Below the pieces are notes generated by a model. It searched no databases, was not told the origin of the DNA, and saw only the letters and a program-made list of their open reading frames with translations. The translations under genes were made by a program, and so were the position numbers. DNA of 8,548 nt from Bacteroidales bacterium Bact_23 (lineage in GTDB: Bacteria > Bacteroidota > Bacteroidia > Bacteroidales > Lentimicrobiaceae), in NCBI GenBank assembly GCA_001603685.1, contig LUZO01000291.1, positions 1-8,548 on the forward strand, read 5' to 3'. Shown one piece after another: positions 1 to 6,656 of the stretch (its first letter is position 1; each line of letters opens with the position of its first letter).

Positions 1-1
1 C

Positions 2-61
2 ACTATAGGAAATCAAAACACACAAGCCGAACCGATGTTAATCGTAGCATGCGGAAAGTAA
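2..61 (+). CDS. C-terminal end of an unidentified upstream gene (partial)
   Basis: Frame 2 is open from the window edge to a TAA at 59-61 and reads TIGNQNTQAEPMLIVACGK. The run MLIVACG looks like a buried beta strand at the end of a globular protein, but 19 residues are too few to name a family. It is not the end of a SufA/IscA/HesB carrier, because the usual C-terminal CGCG motif is missing, so the gene before sufB is not sufA. The other forward frames in this stretch give less protein-like sequence. The 130-base gap and the promoter box before sufB suggest it is not part of the suf operon. Confidence 0.4.
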   Translation, partial: TIGNQNTQAEPMLIVACGK

Positions 62-63
62 TT

Positions 64-85
64 CGGAAATTCAAAACAATTTCCG
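64..85. repeat. 7-bp perfect inverted repeat between upstream gene and suf promoter
   Basis: CGGAAAT (64-70) and ATTTCCG (79-85) are exact reverse complements around an 8-base spacer (TCAAAACA). It lies 3 bases after the upstream stop codon and about 45 bases before the suf -7 box. It could be a 3'-end hairpin of the upstream transcript, although no T-tract follows, or a binding site for a dimeric regulator. The sequence alone does not decide between these. Confidence 0.5.
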
Positions 86-128
86 GTTCTATCAGTTAAA
101 TTACAAAGATCGAAACGCTAAAAATTAC

Positions 129-136
129 TATCTTTG
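129..136 (+). promoter_or_regulatory. Putative suf operon promoter, Bacteroidota -7 box
   Basis: TATCTTTG fits the Bacteroidota -7 consensus TAnnTTTG. Transcription would begin about 5-8 bases downstream, giving a leader of roughly 50 bases before the sufB start at 192. No clear TTG -33 element sits 19-21 bases upstream; that stretch is A-rich. A weak -33 could mean that activation is needed. The region 62-191 holds no gene. Confidence 0.6.
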
Positions 137-191
137 CGCACTATTTTAATTTAATCTAATTAACTGTTACTTCAGTTGAAAACTAAGGGAG

Positions 192-1649
192 ATGGAAAAA
201 GAGACCAAAGACTCCAACGACATATTACAAGAGGTAACGCAGAGCGAATATAAATACGGATTTTATACGGATATCGAAATGGAGATGGCTCCGAAGGGCC
301 TGTCGGAAGATACCATCCGTTTTATCTCTGCCAAAAAGAATGAACCTGAGTGGCTGCTCGAGTTCCGCCTGAATGCCTACCGCAACTGGCTGAAAATGAC
401 CGAGCCGACCTGGGCGCACCTGCATCATCCGCCCATCGATTATCAGGACATCATTTACTATGCTGCACCGAAAAAGAAAAAAGAGCTGGCCAGCCTCGAT
501 GAGGTAGATCCTGAATTGCTTGAAACCTTCAACAAGCTGGGAATTTCGCTCGAGGAGCAGAAACGCCTTACCGGCGTTGCGGTGGATGCGGTAATCGACT
601 CGGTTTCAGTAAAAACTACCTTTACCGAAACCCTTGCCAAACAGGGAATCATCTTCTGCTCGTTCAGCGAGGCGGTACAGAACCACCCGGAACTGGTGAA
701 ACAGTATCTCGGCTCGGTGGTTCCGCCCGACGACAACTACTTTGCCGCCCTCAACTCGGCGGTATTCAGCGATGGCTCTTTCTGCTACATTCCGAAAGGG
801 GTGCGCTGCCCGATTGAGCTGTCCACATACTTCCGTATCAATGCTGCCAATACCGGTCAGTTTGAGCGCACACTGATCATTGGTGACGAGGGCAGTTATG
901 TCAGCTACCTCGAAGGCTGCACCGCTCCCATGCGCGATGAAAACCAGCTTCATGCCGCCATTGTGGAAATCGTGGCGCTGAAGGATGCCGAGGTGAAGTA
1001 CTCAACCGTTCAAAACTGGTACCCCGGCGATAAGGATGGCAACGGCGGAATATACAACTTCGTAACCAAACGCGGAATCTGCAAGGGTAACAACTCAAAG
1101 ATCTCATGGACCCAGGTGGAGACAGGCTCTGCCATTACCTGGAAATACCCCAGCGTGGTGCTGATGGGTGATGATTCGGTGGGCGAGTTCTACTCGGTGG
1201 CGGTTACCAACAACCACCAGCAGGCTGATACCGGCACCAAGATGATCCACATCGGACGAAATACAAAGAGTACCATCATCTCAAAGGGAATTTCGGCCGG
1301 CCGTAGCAACAACAGCTACCGCGGATTGGTGAAGATGACCAAGCGGGCCGAGAACGGCCGCAACTTCTCGCAGTGCGACTCGCTGCTGCTTGGCGATAAA
1401 TGCGGGGCACACACCTACCCCTACATCAAAACCGAGAATAAAACCTCTATTGTGGAGCACGAAGCCACCACCTCAAAGATATCCGACGATCAGCTGTTCT
1501 ATTGCAATCAGCGCGGAATCGGCACCGAAAGCGCCATCGGCCTGATTGTAAACGGATATGCCCGCGAGGTACTGAGGCATCTGCCCATGGAATTCGCCGT
1601 GGAAGCACAGAAACTGCTGGCCATCTGCCTCGAAGGAAGCGTTGGCTGA
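192..1649 (+). CDS. sufB: Fe-S cluster assembly scaffold protein SufB
   Basis: SufB is the core scaffold subunit of the cytosolic SufBC2D complex, where sulfide and iron are assembled into clusters. The 485-residue product is close to the usual length (E. coli about 495) and ends in the hallmark EGSVG. Motifs are in the expected order: APKKKK near 93-98, LNSAVFSDGS near 187-196, YLEGCTAP with C243, and HEATTSKI. By family alignment from memory, C395 (in QCDS) matches E. coli C405, the cluster-building cysteine; H423/E424 match H433/E434; and R215/N217 match the sulfur-tunnel residues R226/N228. AAGGGAG directly abuts the ATG, so ribosome binding is not classical, but the N-terminus matches Bacteroidota SufB in length. 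It is first gene of the operon, 66 bases before sufC. Confidence 0.98.
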   Translation: MEKETKDSNDILQEVTQSEYKYGFYTDIEMEMAPKGLSEDTIRFISAKKNEPEWLLEFRLNAYRNWLKMTEPTWAHLHHPPIDYQDIIYYAAPKKKKELASLDEVDPELLETFNKLGISLEEQKRLTGVAVDAVIDSVSVKTTFTETLAKQGIIFCSFSEAVQNHPELVKQYLGSVVPPDDNYFAALNSAVFSDGSFCYIPKGVRCPIELSTYFRINAANTGQFERTLIIGDEGSYVSYLEGCTAPMRDENQLHAAIVEIVALKDAEVKYSTVQNWYPGDKDGNGGIYNFVTKRGICKGNNSKISWTQVETGSAITWKYPSVVLMGDDSVGEFYSVAVTNNHQQADTGTKMIHIGRNTKSTIISKGISAGRSNNSYRGLVKMTKRAENGRNFSQCDSLLLGDKCGAHTYPYIKTENKTSIVEHEATTSKISDDQLFYCNQRGIGTESAIGLIVNGYAREVLRHLPMEFAVEAQKLLAICLEGSVG

Positions 1650-1715
1650 TCGCACGGTTTTTCAGAATAAAATCACTAAAAAAGACCAGAAACACTTTAG
1701 AATAAAATACCAACT

Positions 1716-2471
1716 ATGCTCAGTATAAAGAATTTACGGGTTTCCATTAACGGAAAAATGATTCTCAAGGGAATCAATCTCGAAGTGAGGGCAGGCGAAG
1801 TACACGCCATTATGGGTCCGAACGGTACCGGAAAAAGCACCCTTGCCTCCATCATTGCAGGACGCGATATCTTTACCGTTGAAGACGGTGAAATCATCTA
1901 CAAGGGAATGAATCTGCTCGATATTCCGGTGGAAAACCGCGCCAGCGAGGGGATTTTCCTCGGATTCCAGTATCCGGTTGAGATTCCCGGAGTAAGCATT
2001 ACCAACTTCATGCGCACGGCCGTTAACGAACAGCGCAAATACCACGGCCTGGATCCCATGCCGGCTGCGGAATTTCTGGCGAAGATGGAAGAGAAGAAAC
2101 GCATGCTCGATATCCACGCCAAACTGGCAAACCGCTCGGTAAACGAAGGCTTTTCGGGCGGCGAGAAGAAGAAAAATGAGATTTTCCAGATGGCAATGCT
2201 TGAGCCCAGCCTGGCAATTCTCGACGAAACCGATTCCGGACTCGATATCGATGCGCTGAAAGTGGTTGCCAACGGAGTAAATGCGCTCCGCCGCCCCGAC
2301 AACGCCTTTGTGGTGATTACCCACTACCAGCGTCTGCTCGATTACATTGTCCCGGATATCGTACATGTGCTTTTCGACGGGAAGATAGTTCGTACCGGCG
2401 GAAGGGAGCTTGCCCTCGAGCTGGAGGAAAAGGGATATGAATGGATTAAGGCTGAAGCCGGATTATCCTAA
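1716..2471 (+). CDS. sufC: Fe-S cluster assembly ATPase SufC
   Basis: SufC is the ABC-type ATPase of the SufBC2D scaffold. It is cytosolic and not a transporter; ATP-driven dimerisation opens the SufB-SufD interface so that a cluster can form. The 251-residue product has all nucleotide-binding elements in order: Walker A GPNGTGKST at 34-42, a Q-loop in GFQYPVEIPG, the ABC signature FSGGEKKK at 146-153, Walker B ending in LDE at 169-171 followed by TDSGLD (typical of SufC), and the H-loop histidine H203 in THYQRLL. The 66-base gap after sufB has two AGAATAAAAT copies, the second just before the start, as expected for an A-rich Bacteroidota initiation region. The stop codon runs into a nine-A tract ahead of sufD. 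Confidence 0.98.
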   Translation: MLSIKNLRVSINGKMILKGINLEVRAGEVHAIMGPNGTGKSTLASIIAGRDIFTVEDGEIIYKGMNLLDIPVENRASEGIFLGFQYPVEIPGVSITNFMRTAVNEQRKYHGLDPMPAAEFLAKMEEKKRMLDIHAKLANRSVNEGFSGGEKKKNEIFQMAMLEPSLAILDETDSGLDIDALKVVANGVNALRRPDNAFVVITHYQRLLDYIVPDIVHVLFDGKIVRTGGRELALELEEKGYEWIKAEAGLS

Positions 2472-2487
2472 AAAAAAACGGAAGAAA

Positions 2488-3894
2488 ATGGACGGATCAA
2501 TCATCACATATAACACCCGGGATGCCCTGCTTAAATTTTACGATGAGAACATCGGGAAATTGAACGGTAAGGGCTCTCCGGCAAATGCGGAGATGCGTGG
2601 CAAGGCATTCGATGCCTTTTCCAGCCAGGGATTTCCGCACACAAAACTCGAAAAGTGGCGCAATACCGACCTGACCAAAGCACTGAACCACGGGTACAAC
2701 TTCGCACCCGATTCCGGAAGCGTGAACATTGACGAGATTTTCCGCTGCGATGTGCCGGGCTTTAATACCCACATGGTGTCGCTGCTGAACGGAAGGTTTA
2801 TCGATCGCGGGAAACAGCCGAAGCAGGCGGAAAAAGGACTGGTGGTATGCAGCCTTGAAGAGGCTTTCGAGAAATATCCCGACCTGATCGGAAAACACTA
2901 CGGGAAATACGCCTCGTTTGAAGACAACAGCATGACGGCACTCAATAGCGCCCTCGCGCGCGACGGCGCATTCATCTATGTGCCTGACAATGTTCAGGTG
3001 GAACAGGTAATTCAGGTTGTGAACCTGGTTTACGCCGATGGCCCCGCCTTTGTGCAGCCCCGCAACCTGGTAATCCTCGGCCGCAACAGCAGCCTGAGCC
3101 TGGTTCATTGCGACGATTCGGTGAACGAGAAGGTTGGCTTTGTGAATACCGTAAGCGAGATTGTATTGAGTGAAGGCGCAAGGCTGGACCACTACAAACT
3201 GCAGAACAAAAACGACCGCTCCACCCTCATCAACAACATCTACTTCCATCTGGAGGCCGATGCCAATCTTTCAACTAATGCTATCAGCCTGAACGGCGGC
3301 CTGCTGCGCAACGAGACCTATGTGAAGCTGAACGGAAGGGGCAGCCATGCCGACGTCCTCGGGGTGTACCTGATGGACAGAAACCAGCATGTTGACAACT
3401 ATGTATTTGTGGATCATGTAGTTTCGGATTGTACCAGCAATGAGCTGTTCAAGGGAATTCTCGATGACCAGGCAAGCGGTGTTTTCAACGGGCATATCCT
3501 TGTAAGAAAAGATGCTCAGCGCACCATGGCCTATCAGAACAACAAAAACATCCTGATTTCGGACAAGGCGGTCATCGACACCAAGCCCTTCCTCGAGATT
3601 TATGCCGATGATGTGAAGTGCAGCCACGGTGCCACGGTAGGCCAGCTCGATACGGAGGCGATGTTTTATCTCCGCTCAAGGGGAATTACCCCGCACAATG
3701 CGCGGATGCTGCTGATGTATGCCTTTGCCGCCGAAATCGTGAATAAAATCTCAATACCCCAGCTTCAGCTGAGGATTGACGACCTGGTGAAGAAGCGCCT
3801 CAGGGGCGAACTTTCTCATTGCGATCAATGCGTACTGCACTGCAGCTCGAAAGAGCAGAAAGTCACTTTTGAGATTGATATGAGCAAAATCTAA
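2488..3894 (+). CDS. sufD: Fe-S cluster assembly scaffold protein SufD
   Basis: SufD is a paralogue of SufB and pairs with it on top of the SufC dimer. The 468-residue product has a helical N-terminal part, a long beta-helix core and the SufB/SufD C-terminal motif region. CSHGATVGQLD places C378 and H380; H380 corresponds to E. coli H360, which with the SufB cysteine forms the cluster-building site. The end RLRGELSHCDQCVLHC carries three further cysteines close together, more than I expect in enterobacterial SufD. I chose ATG 2488: it follows GGAAGAAA and lies 16 bases after the sufC stop. The frame stays open back to an ATG at 2410, but that would add 26 residues that overlap sufC and end in KKKRKK, unlike family N-termini. 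Confidence 0.95.
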   Translation: MDGSIITYNTRDALLKFYDENIGKLNGKGSPANAEMRGKAFDAFSSQGFPHTKLEKWRNTDLTKALNHGYNFAPDSGSVNIDEIFRCDVPGFNTHMVSLLNGRFIDRGKQPKQAEKGLVVCSLEEAFEKYPDLIGKHYGKYASFEDNSMTALNSALARDGAFIYVPDNVQVEQVIQVVNLVYADGPAFVQPRNLVILGRNSSLSLVHCDDSVNEKVGFVNTVSEIVLSEGARLDHYKLQNKNDRSTLINNIYFHLEADANLSTNAISLNGGLLRNETYVKLNGRGSHADVLGVYLMDRNQHVDNYVFVDHVVSDCTSNELFKGILDDQASGVFNGHILVRKDAQRTMAYQNNKNILISDKAVIDTKPFLEIYADDVKCSHGATVGQLDTEAMFYLRSRGITPHNARMLLMYAFAAEIVNKISIPQLQLRIDDLVKKRLRGELSHCDQCVLHCSSKEQKVTFEIDMSKI

Positions 3895-3916
3895 CGGAAA
3901 AGCCTTACCTTTCGGG

Positions 3917-3934
3917 GTGAAAACCGCTTTTCAC
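3917..3934 (+). other. Perfect hairpin in the sufD-sufS gap
   Basis: GTGAAAA and TTTTCAC form a 7-bp perfect stem around a four-base loop (CCGC), 23 bases after the sufD stop and 28 bases before the sufS start. There is no U-tract after it, so it is not a standard terminator. It could mark an mRNA processing or stability boundary that changes the ratio of scaffold to desulfurase; that role is inference. Confidence 0.5.
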
Positions 3935-3962
3935 GGAAACCGATTAAAACCACCGATCAGCA

Positions 3963-5210
3963 ATGAGCCTTAACCTGCAGGAAACCATCACACAGCCTGA
4001 CCTTGAAAAAATCAGGGCCGACTTTCCCATTCTCAGCCGGAAGGTGCACAACAGGCCGCTGGTTTATTTCGACAATGCCGCAACCACGCAAAAGCCTCAG
4101 GTGGTGATTGATGCACTGGTGAATTACTACACCTCGCTCAATTCGAATGTCCACCGTGGGGTGCATTACCTCAGTCAGCAGGCTACCATTGCTTTTGAGG
4201 AGGTCAGAAAAAAGCTGCAGCAGTTTGTTAATGCCCGTTTCAGCCATGAGATTGTCTATACCCGCGGCTGTACCGAAGCCATCAATCTGGTGGCGTCATC
4301 GTGGGGAAGAGCCAATATCAGTGCCGGCGACGAAATCCTGATTTCCACTCTGGAGCATCACTCCAACATTGTTCCCTGGCAGATGCTCTGCGAAGAGAAG
4401 GGCGCCGTACTTAGGGTGTGCCCGCTGCTCAGCGACGGTTCACTCGATATGGAAGCGTTTGCCGGATTGCTTGGCCCGAAGACAAAGCTGGTTTCCATTG
4501 CCCACATCTCCAATACCTTAGGTACCATAAATCCGGTGAAGGAGATTACCCGTATGGCACACGAAAAGGGAGCTACCGTGTTGATTGACGGGGCACAGGC
4601 CTTGTCGCACATGAAAGTGGATGTACAGGACATCGGCTGCGATTTCTACACCTTTTCGGCGCACAAGGTTTATGGCCCGATGGGAATCGGAGGCCTGTAC
4701 GGCAGGGAAGAGGTACTGGATGCCATGCCGCCCTACCAGGGAGGTGGCGAAATGATCAAAAATGTAACCTTCGGAAAGACCACATACAACGACCTGCCCT
4801 TCAAATTCGAGGCAGGAACCCCCAATGTGGGCGATGTGATTGGATTCGGTGCGGCACTGGATTATATAAACGGAATCGGCATTGAACGGATTGCAGCCTG
4901 GGAGCATGAATTGCTCGCCTATGCCACCGAGAAGCTGTCGGCCGACCCTATGGTAAGGATTATCGGCACCGCCCCGCAAAAGGCCAGCCTGATATCGTTC
5001 CTGATCGGCGATATACACCCTTTCGATGCGGGAACCATCATCGACCATATGGGCATTGCCGTGCGAACCGGAACCCACTGCACCCAGCCGCTGCTCGACA
5101 GCCTCGGTATTTCCGGAACAATCAGGGCATCATTTGCGTTTTACAATACAAAAGAGGAGATTGATAAACTGGCGGAAGCCATAAATAAGGTAAAGGAATT
5201 TTTTCTGTAG
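3963..5210 (+). CDS. sufS: Cysteine desulfurase SufS
   Basis: SufS is a PLP-dependent class V-fold aminotransferase-type enzyme that converts L-cysteine to L-alanine and holds the released sulfur as a persulfide for SufE. The 415-residue product matches type II desulfurases (E. coli SufS 406). Visible elements: YFDNAATTQKP near the N-terminus, HRGVHYLS, LEHHSN with H132 stacking on PLP, DGAQALSHM with the aspartate that contacts the PLP nitrogen, SAHKVYGPMGIG with Schiff-base lysine K235, and RTGTHCTQP with persulfide cysteine C373. The short RxGxHC active-site loop marks it as SufS/type II rather than IscS/NifS. It lies 68 bases after sufD and 24 before sufE, its usual partner. Confidence 0.97.
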   Translation: MSLNLQETITQPDLEKIRADFPILSRKVHNRPLVYFDNAATTQKPQVVIDALVNYYTSLNSNVHRGVHYLSQQATIAFEEVRKKLQQFVNARFSHEIVYTRGCTEAINLVASSWGRANISAGDEILISTLEHHSNIVPWQMLCEEKGAVLRVCPLLSDGSLDMEAFAGLLGPKTKLVSIAHISNTLGTINPVKEITRMAHEKGATVLIDGAQALSHMKVDVQDIGCDFYTFSAHKVYGPMGIGGLYGREEVLDAMPPYQGGGEMIKNVTFGKTTYNDLPFKFEAGTPNVGDVIGFGAALDYINGIGIERIAAWEHELLAYATEKLSADPMVRIIGTAPQKASLISFLIGDIHPFDAGTIIDHMGIAVRTGTHCTQPLLDSLGISGTIRASFAFYNTKEEIDKLAEAINKVKEFFL

Positions 5211-5234
5211 CGTTACAGGAGAGAAAACGGTATT

Positions 5235-5666
5235 ATGAAAATTGAAGAAACTACCAGCGTAATAGTCAGTGAGTTCGAGAACTTCGACGACTGGATGGAT
5301 AAGTACAACTACCTGATCGAATTGGGGAAATCGCTTCCGCTGATCGATGAAAAGCATAAGGTTGAAGCCAACCTGATTCAGGGGTGCCAGTCGAGGGTGT
5401 GGCTGCATGCCGATTTCGACGGAACGCTGGTTCATTTCACTGCCGACAGCGATGCGGTGATTACCAAAGGAATAGCAAACCTGCTGATCAGGGCTTTCTC
5501 AGGGCATACCCCCCAGGAAATCCTGGATTCATCCACCGATTTCCTGAACGAAATCGGACTGACCGAACACCTCTCGCCCACACGCTCAAACGGAATGCTT
5601 TCGATGATCAAGCAGATAAAAATGTATGCGCTGGTCTTCAAAACAAAGCAATCCATGGGAAACTAA
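5235..5666 (+). CDS. sufE: Sulfur acceptor protein SufE
   Basis: SufE accepts persulfide sulfur from SufS and passes it to SufB, protecting it from oxidants. The 143-residue product is of normal length. The motif LIQGCQSRVWL places the sulfur-accepting cysteine at C51, the same number as in E. coli SufE. The C-terminal part RSNGMLSMIKQIK is the usual conserved helix region. AGGAGA at 5217-5222 lies 12 bases before the ATG, one of the few recognisable Shine-Dalgarno-like sequences here. It is translated in the same operon as sufS, 24 bases upstream, and there is no sign of fusion or truncation. Confidence 0.96.
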   Translation: MKIEETTSVIVSEFENFDDWMDKYNYLIELGKSLPLIDEKHKVEANLIQGCQSRVWLHADFDGTLVHFTADSDAVITKGIANLLIRAFSGHTPQEILDSSTDFLNEIGLTEHLSPTRSNGMLSMIKQIKMYALVFKTKQSMGN

Positions 5667-5708
5667 GTGCAGGAGGGAGCGGAATTCAACCCTTTAAACC
5701 TTTGCGAC

Positions 5709-6032
5709 ATGATGGATCATGAAAAAAACCTGGAACTTGGAAACCAGGTAATAGATAAATTAAAAACCGTTTACGACCCCGAAATCCCCGTTAATATTTA
5801 CGACCTCGGGCTGATATACAACATCAACATTGATGATGACCTGGTGGCGCACATCACTATGACGCTTACAGCACCCAACTGCCCCGTAGCGGAATCGCTT
5901 CCTGTTGAAGTTGAAGAAACAGTAATGGATATCGAAGAGCTGAAGGGCTGCAAGGTGGAAGTTACCTTCGACCCACCCTGGACAAGGGATATGATGAGCG
6001 AAGAAGCCCTGCTCGAACTGGGATTTCTGTAA
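5709..6032 (+). CDS. DUF59/MIP18-family Fe-S assembly protein (SUF-associated)
   Basis: This small cytosolic protein belongs to the DUF59/MIP18 family, often the last gene of suf operons in Bacteroidota and related to the maturation factor SufT and to eukaryotic MIP18/CIA2. Family hallmarks are DPEIPVNIYDLGLIY near the N-terminus, TAPNCPVAE with the conserved cysteine C58, and the ending FDPPWTRDMMSEEALLELG. The product is 107 residues from ATG 5709, 42 bases after sufE; ATG 5712 is equally possible. A GTG at 5667 would add 14 residues, but they look unlike family N-termini. An AGGAGG at 5671-5676 is 32 bases before ATG 5709, too far for normal pairing. The exact reaction is not established; a role in cluster maturation or transfer is inferred from family and operon. 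Confidence 0.9.
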   Translation: MMDHEKNLELGNQVIDKLKTVYDPEIPVNIYDLGLIYNINIDDDLVAHITMTLTAPNCPVAESLPVEVEETVMDIEELKGCKVEVTFDPPWTRDMMSEEALLELGFL

Positions 6033-6080
6033 AAAATCCTGCTCTGTCAGCCCCTTTCCGGAGCACCGGTCTGCCGGGCA

Positions 6081-6131
6081 TTGTTATGCAATGCAGGGGA
6101 GTGGATGAAACCCACAAGTTTGTTATGCAAT
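6081..6131. repeat. 12-bp direct repeat, two copies
   Basis: TTGTTATGCAAT occurs at 6081-6092 and again at 6120-6131, 39 bases apart start to start, between the convergent transcription units. The first copy lies inside a perfect 6-bp hairpin, GCATTG-TTATG-CAATGC (6078-6094). The second ends one base before the A-tract of the leftward terminator. It may be a small duplication or a pair of binding sites; nothing else supports a function. Confidence 0.45.
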
Positions 6132-6157
6132 AAAAACCGCTTTTCTGAAAAGAGCGG
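6132..6157 (-). terminator. Intrinsic terminator of the rffA-bPH_4 unit
   Basis: The stem CCGCTTTT (6137-6144) pairs with AAGAGCGG (6150-6157), 8 bp with one G-T pair and a five-base loop. On the minus strand it is followed by TTTTT (6136-6132). It lies 71-96 bases past the stop of the leftward membrane-protein gene, as expected for the terminator of that transcript. Confidence 0.65.
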
Positions 6158-6171
6158 CACAGCTGCTTTTT
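6154..6171 (+). terminator. Possible weak terminator of the suf operon
   Basis: GCGGC-ACA-GCTGC (6154-6166) can form a 5-bp stem including one G-T pair, followed directly by TTTTT (6167-6171). It lies about 120 bases past the last suf-operon stop and overlaps the leftward terminator arm. The stem is short, so this is tentative. GC-rich inverted CCGG motifs at 6059-6077 lack a T-tract. Confidence 0.35.
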
Positions 6172-6227
6172 GCTGAACTTATAGTCAGATCAGCAGAAGC
6201 AGGAGTACTATACTTTTCCAACCGGAA

Positions 6228-6656
6228 TTATTTGCCCTGCATGTTGCCCTTTACCTCTATTTCAGGATTAATGGATTTCATAATTTCAATAAACTCTTCC
6301 TGATTTACCGGTGATATCATTACCGTTTCACGGTTCTGAAATCGCAATTCCAGCCGCTTCAGCGAAAGTGCCGGTGAAGAAAGCGGATTTGAGGTGGACT
6401 TAATACTTTTTAACGCCTTGATATCGAATGTCTTTTTGTAAAACGGCCCGCAGATAACCGTAAGCCCGTTAACCGGATGTATGCTGTAATAAGTCCGGAA
6501 ATAGATGGATACCATAAAGGCAATTACTGGCAGCATAATCAGGCTGATATACCAGGGATCCTGCAAAAGGAGATAAATAAAAATTGCAATCACCATCAGG
6601 GTTGCAACCGTGTACCATACCGAGCGCTTTGATCTGAAAACTATGGTTTTGTTCAT
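6228..6656 (-). CDS. Small membrane protein with bPH_4 (YyaB-like PH) domain
   Basis: The 142-residue product begins with two hydrophobic segments, about 14-31 and 35-53, separated by a tight QDP turn: a helical hairpin in the inner membrane. A soluble domain of about 80 residues follows. It reads like the bPH_4/DUF1200 (YyaB-like) bacterial PH domain: YSIHPVNGLTVICGPF, then the motif NPLSSPALSLKRLELRF, then VMISPVNQEEFIEIMKSINP at the end. The motif SSPALS with the ISP..EF ending is characteristic. No catalytic residues are evident and the family's role is not known. Its ATG overlaps the stop of the aminotransferase gene in ATGA (6656-6653), so translation is probably coupled. The family call comes from remembered motifs. 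Confidence 0.85.
   Translation of the reverse strand: MNKTIVFRSKRSVWYTVATLMVIAIFIYLLLQDPWYISLIMLPVIAFMVSIYFRTYYSIHPVNGLTVICGPFYKKTFDIKALKSIKSTSNPLSSPALSLKRLELRFQNRETVMISPVNQEEFIEIMKSINPEIEVKGNMQGK

Noticed and set aside
1734..2366. Long antisense open frame opposite sufC, and similar ones opposite sufD (2497-3249), sufS (4518-5078) and rffA (6680-7279)
   Set aside because: They lie opposite strongly conserved genes, show no family resemblance, and are expected from the codon usage of the real genes.
2410..2487. Upstream extension of sufD to ATG 2410
   Set aside because: It would overlap sufC and add a basic tail-like N-terminus not seen in SufD. ATG 2488 has an A/G-rich ribosome binding region and the family's usual start.
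5384..5722. Open frame of 112 codons overlapping sufE
   Set aside because: It is an alternate frame of sufE and the start of the DUF59 gene, with no recognisable protein features.
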